From assembly GCA_031761405.1 (NCBI GenBank), contig JASEVX010000010.1:14503800-14567799 (forward strand): 64,000 bases of DNA. Direction: 5' to 3'. The stretch is from Serripes groenlandicus (lineage: Eukaryota; Mollusca; Bivalvia; Cardiida; Cardiidae). The notes under the pieces were generated by a model, which did not search any database, was not told the origin of the DNA, and saw only the letters and a list, made by a program, of their open reading frames with translations. The translations under genes were made by a program, and so were the position numbers. Below are positions 22,446-34,538 of the stretch, piece by piece (position 1 is the stretch's first letter; each line of letters starts with the position of its first letter).

Positions 22446-24307
22446 TGTTTAATATGAAATAAAGTGCAATAAACTATATAATTGAAAATGACAAAAAAAA
22501 ATAGCTAAGTAACGAATAAATAAAACCATCCATCATATAGACACGTGTGTTTTTTCAAGTTTCATACAGTACAAATCCTATTCTATTCTGTTCTGTAATG
22601 AAAAACAACATATTATTAATATAAGAACACATTGGACATTAAATCGAATTTATTAACAATTATAATATTTAACTTCCAAGTATATATTACATATAAGACA
22701 TAATAAGCATTCTTATTTATAAGTTAGACGAACTCTACCCCGTTTACTCTATATTATCAGTTAGACGAAATAGTAGTTAGACGAAATCACCAAAATATGA
22801 CCAATACAAAATGAAAAGTATTGCAAAAAAATACATTTATATACTGAACAAACACCTCTTTTCTTAACCTTTTTCCAAGATGCATGCGCTTTCTGACTGC
22901 TCTGCAGTTCAGAAGGAGCCATTTCTTCTTTTAAATTGTATTGATATTAAAAGGTGCTGAACTCCAGATGGAGGTCAACCTTCTGAAATGTTGAAACTTT
23001 TTGCAAATTATATTAATAGCGGCAATAAAGTTAAAAACTAGTAAATGTTGAAAATCATTTTATATAAGACGTGAAAATATACACAATTTTGCTCATTGGG
23101 TATGTGTACACAGAAAAAAAAGGCATTAACAATCACTATTTTAGATGTTTATAGTACTGGAAAGTGAAATAATGACTAATTTTATCCCATAAATAATAGT
23201 ATAATAGTTCAAGACAAGTTTTGAAAAGTTTTAAAACTTTGACTAACTATCTATAATCTGGATGGAGTTCAGCACTTTTAAAGCGACTGAAATTCGGATG
23301 ACTTACATGAAAAAACAAAACGAAAACGCGCCAAAAAACTCGAGTTCGCCCGTAAATGTTATTCAAGTCGAACCATGGTCGAAAATGAGTCCAATTTTCC
23401 CGATTACTCCAGAAATGGACATAGCAATCAGTGGAATTTAATTTAAAAGATGTGCATGACTTCGGTGTTTGACTCTATTGGGAGATGTTACAATAAGTAA
23501 CTGAATATTTGAATGACGTTTAAACCATTCCCAATTACACATTCATTTTGAGGAACATTTTTTCAAGTATAATGATTATCCAATAATAGCTATATGTCCA
23601 TGGAAAAAAGTACACATGAAATCTGTAGACCTACATAGTTCAAATATTATAAACATACGGTTGGTAGAGGTTTCTGTAAACTTGTGTAGGTTCTGATAAG
23701 TATTGTTCGGAAATCCATATTGTACTTTTTCCCATTTGTGGACTCAATTATACTGCCATCTATGTAGATTTGCCTTAGTTTTGCCAAAAGACTCAAGAAC
23801 ATTATAAGGTGGACTTACTGTTTTGATTAACTTTCACGTGTGATGAGTAAGCGTATTAATATCTGTATTGACCTATTTTATGTGATATGTTAGCGAATTC
23901 ATACGCTGATGGTCGCTCTAATATCCTCGACAATATGGGTTATTATCAAAATCCAACGCCCTGATGGGATGGGAAGATTAATCATCGGCAATGTGTGTCA
24001 AACGTAATATTCCATTCATTTTTAAAATTGAAAGAAGGTATAGCTAACTAAATAAAATATTCTACAAAACAAACAAGTAAATAAATCAAAAGAGAGCTTG
24101 TTTTTCTTTTTATGTGTATACTGAACACTTAAGATCTTTTGTCAAAAAGTGCTGGCCTTATCTGAAAATAATTTGTCACTAATCTACCAAGATTATTTAA
24201 ACTTGGTTTCCTTGTATGTATTAATTGTGAAAACTTAAACATTCTACAAAAACGCTGGTTCGATTAGAAAATAATTTGGCACAATGTTCCTCGGAGTCAG
24301 TTGTGAC
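22446..24307. other. No gene seen
   Basis: AT-rich sequence with no supported reading frame. The motif TTAGACGAA occurs three times at 22726-22785; the rest shows no repeat or domain that I recognise. Confidence 0.5.
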
Positions 24308-24320
24308 TTGACCCTCTTCC

Positions 24321-24540
24321 GAAACCGCTGTGGTCGAGTGGTTAGCATCGGGAATTTCGAAACCGGGTGTCCCGGGTTCGATCCCCAGTCTCGGCACTAC
24401 GGTCATGGTGGAGTGCCCTTGGGCAAGGCACATTTTCTAGCCTAGTACTGGTTTGTTTACCCAGGGATCATGAATAATTAAATTTAATTGCGCGCTAAAT
24501 GACCTTAGCTGTCGATGCGCCATAACACAATATGCATTCA
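24321..24540 (+). mobile_element. tRNA-derived SINE, family 2 (tail A)
   Basis: Complete copy with an exact 13-bp duplication TTGACCCTCTTCC at 24308-24320 and 24541-24553. It sits just upstream of the LINE at 24620. Confidence 0.93.
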
Positions 24541-25223
24541 TTGACCCTCTTCCAATACTATTTAAATTATTCCGATTCATTGACATGGCCACCAGGAGGA
24601 GGGCTTGTTGTCCTTATAGTCCCCCCAGCTGGGCGGGGGGTTAGAAATAGCCCAGCTGTCGCACTACAGTGTGGTAGAAATCCACCACTGTGCCTTGCCG
24701 TGAGCTGCAACCCGTGTCGCCTGATGATGGGATCCTGGTAGTTGAGTAGGGTCGGAGTATGGCAATTTTAAACTCCGATTCTGCAATACACTGCTTTGGC
24801 CTTGAGTTGGGTTAAACGGGAGGTCAGGAAGGCCCGCCCTGATCAATCGGCTGGTCATGTTTAGCCCTGATACCCTTTATTTGGTTACATTTTCTTTTTC
24901 ATTATATTAACTTTTTACGAAATGTTATTTCATAAATATTTGTACCCGTTTACATTTGAGACAAGGTGTATCTGAAGGCAGTGGCTTCAGGGTCAATCGG
25001 CTAAAAGAGATGTTTAATTGAGGATCGTTCACTTTATTATGGTAGTCCATGCTTGGTCGGATACCACACGAAGTATCAGTTGCTCAATTTATGAGTCTGT
25101 TCTAGACGAGTATGCCGGTGGTGTAACTTTGGCGTAGACCGAGATGGATATCCGCGGAATACGTCCCCTTGTTGGGCTCCGTGGCGGGTGAAGGGCACCA
25201 CCGATGAATCTATCAAAGCTGAC

Positions 25224-26783
25224 ATGGCCACCCAAAAAAAAGCCAAGCGTACCTTATCTGATGTTTCAGATGATTCCGGTGACGAAAGTCACCATTTTAA
25301 TAGTTCTACTTCCCCTAGTTTTTTAGTTATAAAATCTACAGATGAAAACAAAAATATTACAACGCTCTCTCCATTTGTGATTGAGAAGCAATTATCTGCT
25401 ATTATTGGAACTCCAAAATCAGTCAAAATTTAAAAGACGGTACTTTACTTGTTGAAATTTCCTCAAAAACACAATCTAAAAATCTCTTAAATAAAAAAGT
25501 ATTTTTCGAAGTACCTGTCAACATATATGCTCACCCTTTCCTAAATTCATCAAAGGGTGTCATAAGATGCAGGGAACTTGGAAATTGTCAAACAACTGAA
25601 GAAATCACTGAAAATTTAAAATATCAAGGTGTTACAGACGTAAAACGCATTAAGATCTTCAGAGATGGGTCTGAAATATTGATCAACACTTACATTTTTA
25701 CTTTTGATACGCCAAATTTACCAAAAGAAATCAAAATTGGTTACCAAATAGTCAAGGTTGATTGTTACGTACCCAATCCCTTGCGCTGTTATCGGTGTCA
25801 AAGGTTCGAACACCACGAGAGTAAATGTAATGGTTCCTATGTCTGTAGTAAGTGTAGTTTTGTTGGAAATGATCACCAGTTGTCTGCCTGTACTAATACT
25901 ATTAAATGTGCGAACTGTGGCCTAAATCATGCTGCAAGTTCGAAGGAATGTTCTTTTTGGCTTTCACAGAAAGAAATACTTAATGTAAAGTATAAACAAA
26001 ATGTTAGTTTTGTGGAGGCCAGGAGGATTGTTGCTCAACAACAAAACATTGCAGCTAGATTTAATGGTGACAACAGTTTCGCATCTAAAACTAGACCAAC
26101 TACTATCAGGCCTGTTGTCAATACACCGCCACCCTCACAAGAATGTACTACATGCCATCGTCTTTTGAAGGTTCTATCTCAAAAGTTTCCTGACATCAGT
26201 TTACAGTTAAAAGCAATTATGTCAAATGAACAGCCCTCTACTTCTATCCTTTCTTCATTACCATCAATGAACAAAGACACCTGTAGCAATACTGCATCTT
26301 CTTCGAAGGAAAATGAGTCTTCTTCTAAACAAATTGAGTCTTCTTCTAAAGAAATTAAATCATCTTCTTCTGGAGAAATTGAGTCTTCTCCTAGAGAAGT
26401 CGAGTCCTCTTCCAAGGAAATTGATTCTTCTAAAGTTATAAAAAGTAATTCAAAACATACAAGTAAATCACCTGACACGAATAAATCTTCAATTATTTCA
26501 CTTAAACCAAACCAACAAAACAAACCTAAGTCAAATTACACTCAAAGCCCGATTCTGAAGGCTTCGAGAAACAAAAAACTAGAAAAAATAAGGTCCAATT
26601 AGATAGAGCTAGTGACTCTAAACCTAAAATTACTAATCGTTTTCAGACTTTGGATGACATGGAGACACAGGAAACTGAGTCTCCTAGTCCATGGTCGGAT
26701 ACGAAAGATGACTGGAATCAAAATATTGATTCCTGGCATACTGCGATACCCGAGATCAAAATTTGTGAACCTATATCGAAATG
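25224..26783 (+). pseudogene. LINE ORF1 (gag-like, zinc knuckles), frameshifted
   Basis: Starts at ATGGCC, as in the second copy. One frameshift lies near 25428 and another near 26560. The middle part carries cysteine knuckles CYRCQRFEHHESKC, CSKCSFVGNDHQLSAC and CANCGLNHAASSKEC, followed by a Ser/Lys/Glu-rich low-complexity region. This is a nucleic-acid-binding ORF1 protein that packages LINE RNA in relatives. The ORF1 stop overlaps the ORF2 start as ATGA at 26781-26784. Confidence 0.85.
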
Positions 26784-29700
26784 AATTCCATAATCCAGTG
26801 GAACTGTCGTGGATTTAAAGCCAATTTTGAAGAATTGTCTCTTCTAGTTAATGAAAAGAAACCAGTAGCTTTATGCTTACAAGAAACATTTTTAAAAGAT
26901 ATTGATAGTCTTTCTCTTAAATATCATTCATGTTATCATAAAACTTCCGATGCAAGTGCTCGAGCTTGTGGTGGGGTAGCAATATGTGTTAACAACTCTG
27001 TTCCCCATAGCTTAGTCTCACTTACTACAACTCTGCAGGCAACTGCGGTAAGAATTTCATTGAGCAAAACAATTACCCTTTGTTCTTTGTATCTTCCGCC
27101 AAATCAGCCTCTTGATACAGACAAGCTCGTTGAGCTTGTCAGTCAGCTTCCAACACATTTTATGATAGTTGGTGACTTCAATTCACACAATAAGTTGTGG
27201 GGATGTAGTGACACCAATAACAAAGGCCAAATATTAGAAGATTTTATATTTAAACATGACCTTTGTATTTTGAATAATAAATCTTGCACTTATCTGCATC
27301 CTGCTACTGGTTCTTACTCATCTCTTGATCTTTCTATTTGTAGTCCTGATATATTTGTTGACTTTAAGTGGAAGGTGGAATACGACCTTCATGGAAGTGA
27401 TCATTTCCCTATAATTATCACTGAAACTGGGCCATTTGTCCAGGGGCGTCCGAGACGATGGAAGCTCCACAAAGCGAACTGGAATTTATTCCAGATGCGA
27501 TGTGAACATTCCATTAATCCGGATGCTTTCTTGGAATGTGATGACCCTACACAACTATTTACATCTTTAATGTATCAGGCTGCTAAATAGGCAATTCCCC
27601 AAACTTCGACAAATCCAAAGCACCCTCGCAAACCTTGGTTTGATGAGGATTGCAAAAAGGCTATAGGAACACGCAAATCGGCTTTAAGGCAGTTTAACCT
27701 GAGGCCAACCCATCAAAATCATGTATACTTTAAAATAGCTAGAGCAAAAGCTCGTAAAACAATTAAGCACAGTAAACGTGCGTCTTGGAGACAGTATGTA
27801 TCTAGATTAAATTCTAGATCATCTGTCAAAAAGACATGGGACATGATAAGGAAAATAAAAGGAAAGAGCAGTTCGCTTAGTGTGAATCATCTGAACACCT
27901 CAGACGGTGTTGCTACTTCAAAGAAGGATATTGCCGATACGTTGGCAGATTCCTTTGCACAAAAGTCGTCCTCTTCAAACTATTCTCCAAAGTTTCAAAA
28001 ATTTCAACAGCAGAGGGAGAAACGGAAAATTAATTTTAAATCGAAAAATGAAGAGGCCTACAATAAAGCTTTTACGTTAAAAGAATTAAAATCGGCTCTC
28101 AAGAAGTGCCATGATACCGCTGATTAAGCATTTACCTTTCCGATCCCTTTCTTCTATAATCAGGTTTGGCGAACGGGAAATCTCCCGAGATCTTGGAAAG
28201 AGCGTTATTCCAATTCCCAAACCTGGTAAAGATACAACTAATCCTGGGAATTATCGTCCTATAGCCTTAACTAGCTGCATATGTAAAACCATGGAAAGAA
28301 TGGTGAACGACAGACTTGTTTGGTTTCTCGAAAAGAACAAACTTATTACTACTTTCCAGTCTGGTTTTCGTAAACATAGAAGCACAGTGGATCATTTGAT
28401 CCGTTTTGAAAATTTTATCAGAGAAGCATTCATTAAAAAGGAACACGTTGTCTCCGTCTTCTTTGACTTAGAAAGTGCATATGACACTACCTGGAAATAT
28501 GGTATTATGAATGACCTCTATGATTATGGCATAAGAGGTCGCCTTGCTTTGTTCATTTCTGCTTTTTTAAATGAACGTCAGTTTAAAGTTCGTGTTGGTG
28601 ATACTTTGTCTGATCCACATGAACAGGAAATGGGTGTTCCCCAGGGATGCATTCTTTCTGTAACACTTTTTAGTGTGAAGATTAATAACATTATCAAATC
28701 TGTTAACCCTGGAGTTGAATGTTTTCTATATGTTGATGATTTCTGTATTTGCTACAGATCAAAACTTATGCATACAATTGAAAGACAACTGCAACAGGTT
28801 TTGAATAATTTGCAAAAATGGTCAAACGAAAATGGCTTTAAATTCTCTAAAAGCAAGACCAAATGTATGCACTTTTGTCAACTTCGTAAACACCACCTAG
28901 ATCCTGATTTAACACTAGATGGCACTCGTATTGACGTTGTGTCTGAATTTAAATTCCTTGGTCTATTATTCTATCCGAAACTGACTTTTGTTCTTCATAT
29001 AAATTATCTTAAAAATAAATGCCAGAAAGCTTTAAATCTGTTACGCGTTGTGTCCCATATGGACTGGGGAGCTGACCGTAAAGTTCTCATGAGACTTTAC
29101 AGGTCGTTAATACGATCTAAATTAGACTATGCATGCATTGTCTATGGCTCAGCACGAAAATCATACATTGCAACACTTGATTCCATTCACCATCAGGGTT
29201 TACGGCTAGCCCTGGGCGCTTTTCGAACTTCGCCCGTCAAAAGTCTCTATGTAGAAGCCAATGAACCACCCTTATATTTACGTCGACTAAAACTAGCTAT
29301 GCAGTATCTTTTAAAACTTAAGTCTAACCCTTCAAATCCCACTCATAGAGTTGTTTTTAAACCTTTATACAAGGAATTATTTTTAAAGAAGGAACGGGTA
29401 ATACCGCCTTTTGGTATCCGTTACGGTCCCGAAGTCGCTAAGCTTGATGTTGATCTTGAGGACATCGCGAGGCAGGAGATTTCAGATTCTCCACCTTGGA
29501 CTCGAAATAGTCCATCATTCATTTATGATCTTGCGACTGATAAAAAGGCCTGCACAGATCCTATTGTTTTTAAATCCAAGTAAATGGAAATTAAAAATAC
29601 ATATTATAACTTTGAGCATATTTATACAGATGGTTCTAAGGACGGAAAAAAGGCTGCTGCCGCTGCAGTTCATGATGGCGATGTGATAATATTTCGGTTG

Positions 29701-30395
29701 CCAAATAATGCCTCTATATTTTCTGCCGAGTTATAGGCAATTCATTTGGCTTTGGACGATATTGAATCCGACGGTTATTGGCGATATATTATTTTGACTG
29801 ACTCATTGTCTGCTATGCAGGCACTTCAGAATGACAAAATAGATAACCCTATTATTGTTGACCTCCTTTCTAAGTTATCGCGTATTTGTGCAACAGCACA
29901 TGTGGTGTTTTGCTGGATCCCCAGTCATATGGGCATTCACGGTAATGAACATGCTGACTTGGCAGCAAAGTCAGCTCTTTTACAAGATATTTTACCTTTT
30001 AAAATACCTTATTCCGATTTTAAACCTTTAATAAATGTTTTACTTCACGATAAGTGGCAAAGTGATTGGAATGCGCAAGTAAATAATAAACTGCACTCAA
30101 TCAAGTCAGTACTTGGTGAGTGGCTGCCAGCTTTTAGATCCTGTCGCCGAGAAGAAATTGTCCTTGCTCGTTTACGCATTGGGCACACATGGTTAACTCA
30201 TGCGTTCTTACTGAAGGGTGAGGAAGCACCTCGGTGTATTCCATGTTTTACACAACTTTCAGTACAGCACATTCTTCTGGAATGTGCTGATTTCGCTCCA
30301 ATACGTGATAGATTTTTCAAGGCTCAAAGTATGCGTCAGCTCTTTGAGTCTGTCAAACCTGAACTTCTATTTGATTTCCTTAGGGAAATTAATAT
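26781..30395 (+). pseudogene. LINE ORF2 (endonuclease, reverse transcriptase, RNase H), disabled
   Basis: Endonuclease part 26781-27587 (QWNCRG, LQETF, GDFNSH, GSDHFP) ends at a TAG where the other copy has a Glu codon. A deletion with frame changes near 28118-28200 removes part of the segment before the reverse transcriptase. The reverse transcriptase is open from 28200 to 29581 (FFDLESAYD, VPQGCILSV, YVDDF). Further stops lie at 29581 and 29735, both replacing sense codons of the other copy. The RNase H domain follows (TDGSKDG, TDSLSAMQAL, GNEHADLAAKSA). The last residues diverge from the other copy after FLREINI. Confidence 0.9.
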
Positions 30396-31020
30396 TTCTT
30401 CCATGTGTACACATAAGTCGTCGGGTAGAAGCCCGCGACTTATAATTTTAACGGATTTTCGGAAATGACATGGGAGGACGATTTATTATTAGAAAAAAAC
30501 TAATTTAAATGTCTTGAACATATTGCAATTGTGTTTGTTTAAAAATACTTAGTTATGACACATCTAAAATAAAATAAATAATCCGATGTTTTAAGTATTT
30601 GCAGTTTCTTTATTTTGACTCGCATTTATTTTTATTTGTCTTATTTACGAAGACAAAAGGGTCCCTGTTAGACTTGCTGCAGACTTATGTGACACTATCG
30701 AGATAGAAATCACGTCGAATTCTCCTTTTAATAGCAAGTGTAACTTACTGAATGTTATTTTCATGTTCAAAGATATGTCTTGATTTGTGTAGAATTAATT
30801 TAATAATGTTAATCCATGTATATCTGAAATAGGAACTGTTTCTAAGATAAATATAGTATGCTCTGGAAAATGTTGATCGCGTGACTAGCGCATACTGACT
30901 GCGTAGATTTGTAATTTTTGCACACGTCACTGTTAACTGTTCTCACTGGTTTATTCACTACATCGAATTAAATTATTTTATTTAACTCTTTCAGCGCCGA
31001 ATTGTTTAAAGTAGACTCTT
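30396..31020. other. No gene seen
   Basis: Includes an inverted pair 'cataagtcgtcgggtagaag' and 'cccgcgacttataatt' (30413-30448) just after the LINE similarity ends. Otherwise AT-rich and featureless. Confidence 0.4.
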
Positions 31021-31033
31021 CCATCTTCAATAT

Positions 31034-31285
31034 ATCCAGGGGTTGTGAGTTCGAATCCCGGCTCGGCCAACTTTCTTTCCGACGTTTGACAAAAGTCATT
31101 GCGACATGCGTCATTCGTCTTCCACCAATGGGCTAAGTCTATGTGGAAAAGCAGCCAGTTGCTTGGGAAGATTGTTGTGTGGAGTACTGGTGTGCGAAAA
31201 CCAGGAAACATATGAGTAGGTGAACTGGCCGCCGTGATATGACTGAGAAATTGTTAAAAACTGCGTTAAACCCCAATCAATCAAT
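31034..31285 (+). mobile_element. tRNA-derived SINE, family 1 (tail B), head shortened
   Basis: Starts inside the head ('atccaggggttgtgagttcg', B box intact) and runs through 'gcagccagttgcttgggaag' and 'ggccgccgtgatatgactga' to 'ttaaaccccaatcaatcaat'. Flanked by CCATCTTCAATAT at 31021-31033 and 31286-31298. Confidence 0.9.
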
Positions 31286-31298
31286 CCATCTTCAATAT

Positions 31299-32590
31299 CG
31301 GGTGTGTCCATTTCTCAATTTATGAAAGTTTTGGACTATTTTGGTAACTAAAAGGCAAACAATGCTGATTGCAGGTGAGACACCTGAATCTGCATTGTTT
31401 GCAAAAAACCTCAATATTGCCTTTGGCGCTGAAAGAGTTAACGCAAAATATAAAATTCACATGAAAGGTAATATAGAAATGCTTTTTTCTCTCTCGAATG
31501 CAGTGGAATAAAACGAGCATCAAAGTTTTGCCTGATTTTTTATTCACTTTCTTCGATGTCACAACCACTCGATCTTGACACCAGGTCAACATTTCGGGAG
31601 ATGCTCTCAAACACCTAATATTACAGATAGATAGCTAATATTACTCGCTTAAATGATTAAATATATGTGATATTAAATGTTTATTTGGCTTGAAACAAAT
31701 TAAGAAAAGAACAAACTCTGATAAACATTAATTTTAGAAATAAAGAAAGTCTGGTCTCTTGCACCCAATTAATTTGCCACCTTTTAAATAGTAATGGGAC
31801 TTGGAACTGGCATTTCTCTTGCGCCATACATATATTGTATTCATCAATGATTTAAATAAACAATTTAGCTGATATGGTGTTTCAAGTGTGGTCTACTTTT
31901 TAAACACATGAGGATCAATTTTAACATCTGTGAAATACTTATTACAATTATTATTAAAAAGGAGGAAGTGCATGTCTTGAGAAATTTAACCGTTTTCTCA
32001 ATGTTTTAAACGTTTAAAGGTTTTCAATGAAAGTTGTTGAATGATTTGGTATTAATTTATCACATCTTGCAATCTCATCTTCATAATATTGCTTTGAAAT
32101 AATTTGAATATGTGATAATTTCCTATACATTCCCATGTTAATACTCCCACTTCAATTCCAATTTTCTCCAATGAGCACGCGTCATAGAATGAAAGACATA
32201 TCAACATAAGGAGGATCATCAACTCAATAAAATCAAAACATAAAATATGAAGCCTCGTACAAGTTTTGATTAATTTTGGTTTATTTCATTGGAGTTTGAG
32301 CCATACTATCAAGAAAGATAACTCTTTCAATGTTCTTTCAAGAAATGCAGGAACAGTCAATGTTGAGTTGTTTTTAATCTCTGTAAAGATATTGCCAGCA
32401 GGTGAATCGTATACTGAACCAGAGGCCGTAGTTTCGACTTTCTTCCAGCTCTCTTTGTTAGCAAATTCCTCATCAGCTGAAATACAATTATTGGATTCTA
32501 CTCAACTCCTTTCTGATAATCCTTGCTTAAGCTATTAAAGTGATATACATGTATACAATACCTATGGTTTCGTTTCAGAACACCGTCATA
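31299..32590. other. No gene supported
   Basis: A 90-codon + frame at 32266-32538 has no recognisable domain and no clear splice or start context, so it is left out. A repeated flank, 'ggcaaacaatgctgattgca' against 'tgcattgtttgcaaaaaacc', lies near 31355-31410. Confidence 0.4.
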
Positions 32591-32597
32591 AAATGAT

Positions 32598-32880
32598 TTT
32601 TTTTAAAGTAAAACATATTTTTATTAGAAAATACTTACCAGTCATTTAATACCTGATATGTAATCTCAATACCCTTAACTCATCCAGAAAAAAGATCGCG
32701 CCTAGCGTTTTCCTCACGCCTGTGTGATATACACGGTCGCCGGCAAATACCGGCGCACGAGTTCAATTTGGCACTTTTAGTTTTAAAGTAAGTGTTGGTT
32801 GACGACGCGGGGTTGGGAGGCGGGAATCTGAAATGACTGGTAAGAATTTTCTAATACAAATATGTTTTACTTTAAAAAAC
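32598..32880. repeat. ~280-bp inverted-repeat (fold-back) unit
   Basis: Arms of ~49 bp at 32598-32647 and 32831-32880 are near-perfect inverted copies ('gtaaaacatatttttattag' against 'ctaatacaaatatgttttac'). The stretch 'accagtcatttaatacctga' at the inner edge of the left arm recurs directly at 32909-32928. It could be a small MITE or terminal or internal repeats of the adjoining tyrosine-recombinase element; DIRS-type elements are known for inverted and internally repeated ends. Confidence 0.7.
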
Positions 32881-33085
32881 TTCATTTTTATGTCAAAAAT
32901 ACATTACCAGTCATTTAATACCTGATGATTTTTCAGCATCGGTCGGGAGGATCGGCCAAGACTTCCAGTCCTTACAGGTAAATGTAGCACCTTGTAACTT
33001 TATTTTATTTAATTTACGAAGTACTGGTGAACACAACAGCCTGTAAAAGTAGGAGAATGGATTGATATGTAATTTCAATCTTTAT

Positions 33086-33660
33086 CTACTTTATTGTTGT
33101 GTTAAATATAATTAGCAGATAATTCGCTGTGAAGCCACTAGTGGTCCCAGAGAGTAAAGGTTTTCCGTTTGAGCAGACATGGAGCGCAGATAGAAAGTTG
33201 AAAACGTCGACTGCGATTTCCATACAGCAGCACGAAGAATATCTTCCAAAGGTCCATTGTTGGAAAAAGCCCAACTAGTCGAGAGAGCTCTTATCTCATG
33301 CGGACGTATCCGTAAAAACAAGAGATCTCGAACTGAAAAAGATCTTTGTATGCTAATGGTATTGTACAGGCTATCCAGCGGGAAATAGACGCCGCTGTAA
33401 TATCCTTACAACCTATAAGAGGGAGAAACAACCTCTTCCTACGGCCCCTTGTCCCCTTAACTCTCTTAAGGTAATACTTAATAACTTGAAGGACCGACGG
33501 TAACTGGTTCTTTGCTAAAACAAACAGACTGACAAAGAAGAATGAATGAGCCATCAGATTCTACTGAAATAGCGTGAAGTTCACTTCTACGACGAGCGGT
33601 CGCAAGGGCAAGCAGAAAAACAGTTTGGTAAGTCAAGAACTGTAACGAAGCAGAAAAAAA
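33086..33660 (-). pseudogene. Tyrosine recombinase (DIRS-like) C-terminal part, frameshifted
   Basis: Reading 5' to 3' on the minus strand across three frames: LTYQTVFLLALATARRRSEL (first catalytic Arg in the ARRRSEL context), then RGRRKRLFLPL and SISRWIACTIPLAYK, then RPHEIRALSTSWAF (HxxR), AAVWKSQSTFSTFYLR (catalytic Tyr) and LGPLVASQ. This is the order of the catalytic residues in the recombinases of DIRS-like retroelements and their relatives. Two indels (near 33545 and near 33330) disable it. No reverse transcriptase is seen next to it, so the parent could also be a recombinase-only element. Confidence 0.7.
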
Positions 33661-34093
33661 ACAAAAAACTAAACTTTTTCGTTTTCATAACTTATTTTCA
33701 AGTTTTATCCAATACGATGCATATGTGCCTGACCGCTGGCCATTAATAGCATAAGTTTTAATACTTTTGCTATTAATATTCACCTCTGCGGGACGTTGGC
33801 CCCGTCAGACAGGCGGAGGAAAGGGTGATTGAAAATGATTGTTACAAAGTAATTAGTAGAAACTGGAAATCAACTATCAATCACATGTAATTAATTTCCT
33901 TTTTACAACCCGACAGTCCAGTTTCTGTCAAAACAGGGTATTATTACTCAATCCCTACTATTGTACTATTGCACAAAATCCCGTTGAAATAACTATTTAC
34001 GCGGAATGATTGGAAATAAACTGGAAATCACAAGAGTAATTACTATTGATTAATCTTCTTCTTTTCATTCTGCAATCTTGAAAGGATATATTC

Positions 34094-34357
34094 TTAGAAA
34101 GGGTAGTCTATTTGTTTGGGCTGGAAGTCCTCTTCCCAAATTCCCCTTTGAATCCCTTCCTGAACGATTTGCTTTGCCAGAGTATCTGTTATAGCCTCAT
34201 TATTGTTTTTGACAGTGTGCGATCTATACTTTATAAAGGCTCGTTGAACGTTGTTAAGATAATCTCGGGTCGCCGTCTTATCTACTTTATAAAAAGGACT
34301 TATGAATTTCCAAAATTCTTGATCGAGGTATTCCATCCTGGTCTCACGTCTGTAATT
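34094..34357 (-). CDS. Short unrecognised ORF behind an acceptor-like site
   Basis: Minus-strand frame of about 80 codons starting at an ATG (34336) in an exon preceded by 'gcttgtttaattacag'. It reads MEYLDQEFWKFISPFYK, then a Lys/Asn-rich helix-like stretch, ending QPKQIDYPF. No domain is recognised. It lies between the recombinase remnant and the 3' end of the Helentron and could belong to either or to neither. Confidence 0.25.
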   Translation of the reverse strand, partial: NYRRETRMEYLDQEFWKFISPFYKVDKTATRDYLNNVQRAFIKYRSHTVKNNNEAITDTLAKQIVQEGIQRGIWEEDFQPKQIDYPF

Positions 34358-34538
34358 AAACAAGCAAATTCATGAAATTTATATCCCCCGCTTGCAGGAA
34401 ATATTGTAGGAAAATGTTCAGGTTAGGTTTAAACATGTCAGTAGACTTTTTATTGAACATGTATAACAGGGTAAATTAAACTGATTGAAGAAAGCATAGT
34501 GTAAATATTGCATACATGTAATGATGTTAAGCAGATCC

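Larger units (their letters stand above)
24620..30395 (+). mobile_element. Old LINE (I/Nimb-like) with complete 5' end, multiply disabled
   Basis: Starts with CCCCCCAGCTGGGCGGGGGG (24621-24640), the same start as the LINE at 37592-43738, so the 5' end is complete. ORF1 and ORF2 are recognisable but broken. Similarity to the other copy stops at about 30395, right after the last codons of ORF2; the 3' untranslated region and ATTC tail are missing and replaced by unrelated sequence. Several in-frame stops and deletions show it is the older copy. Confidence 0.9.

Noticed and set aside
26179..26523. Antisense 114-codon Glu/Ser-rich frame
   Set aside because: Complement of the Ser/Glu/Lys low-complexity part of LINE ORF1; the same holds for 41820-42305.
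32266..32538. 90-codon + frame
   Set aside because: No domain, repeat link or splice context; length is within chance for AT-rich DNA.
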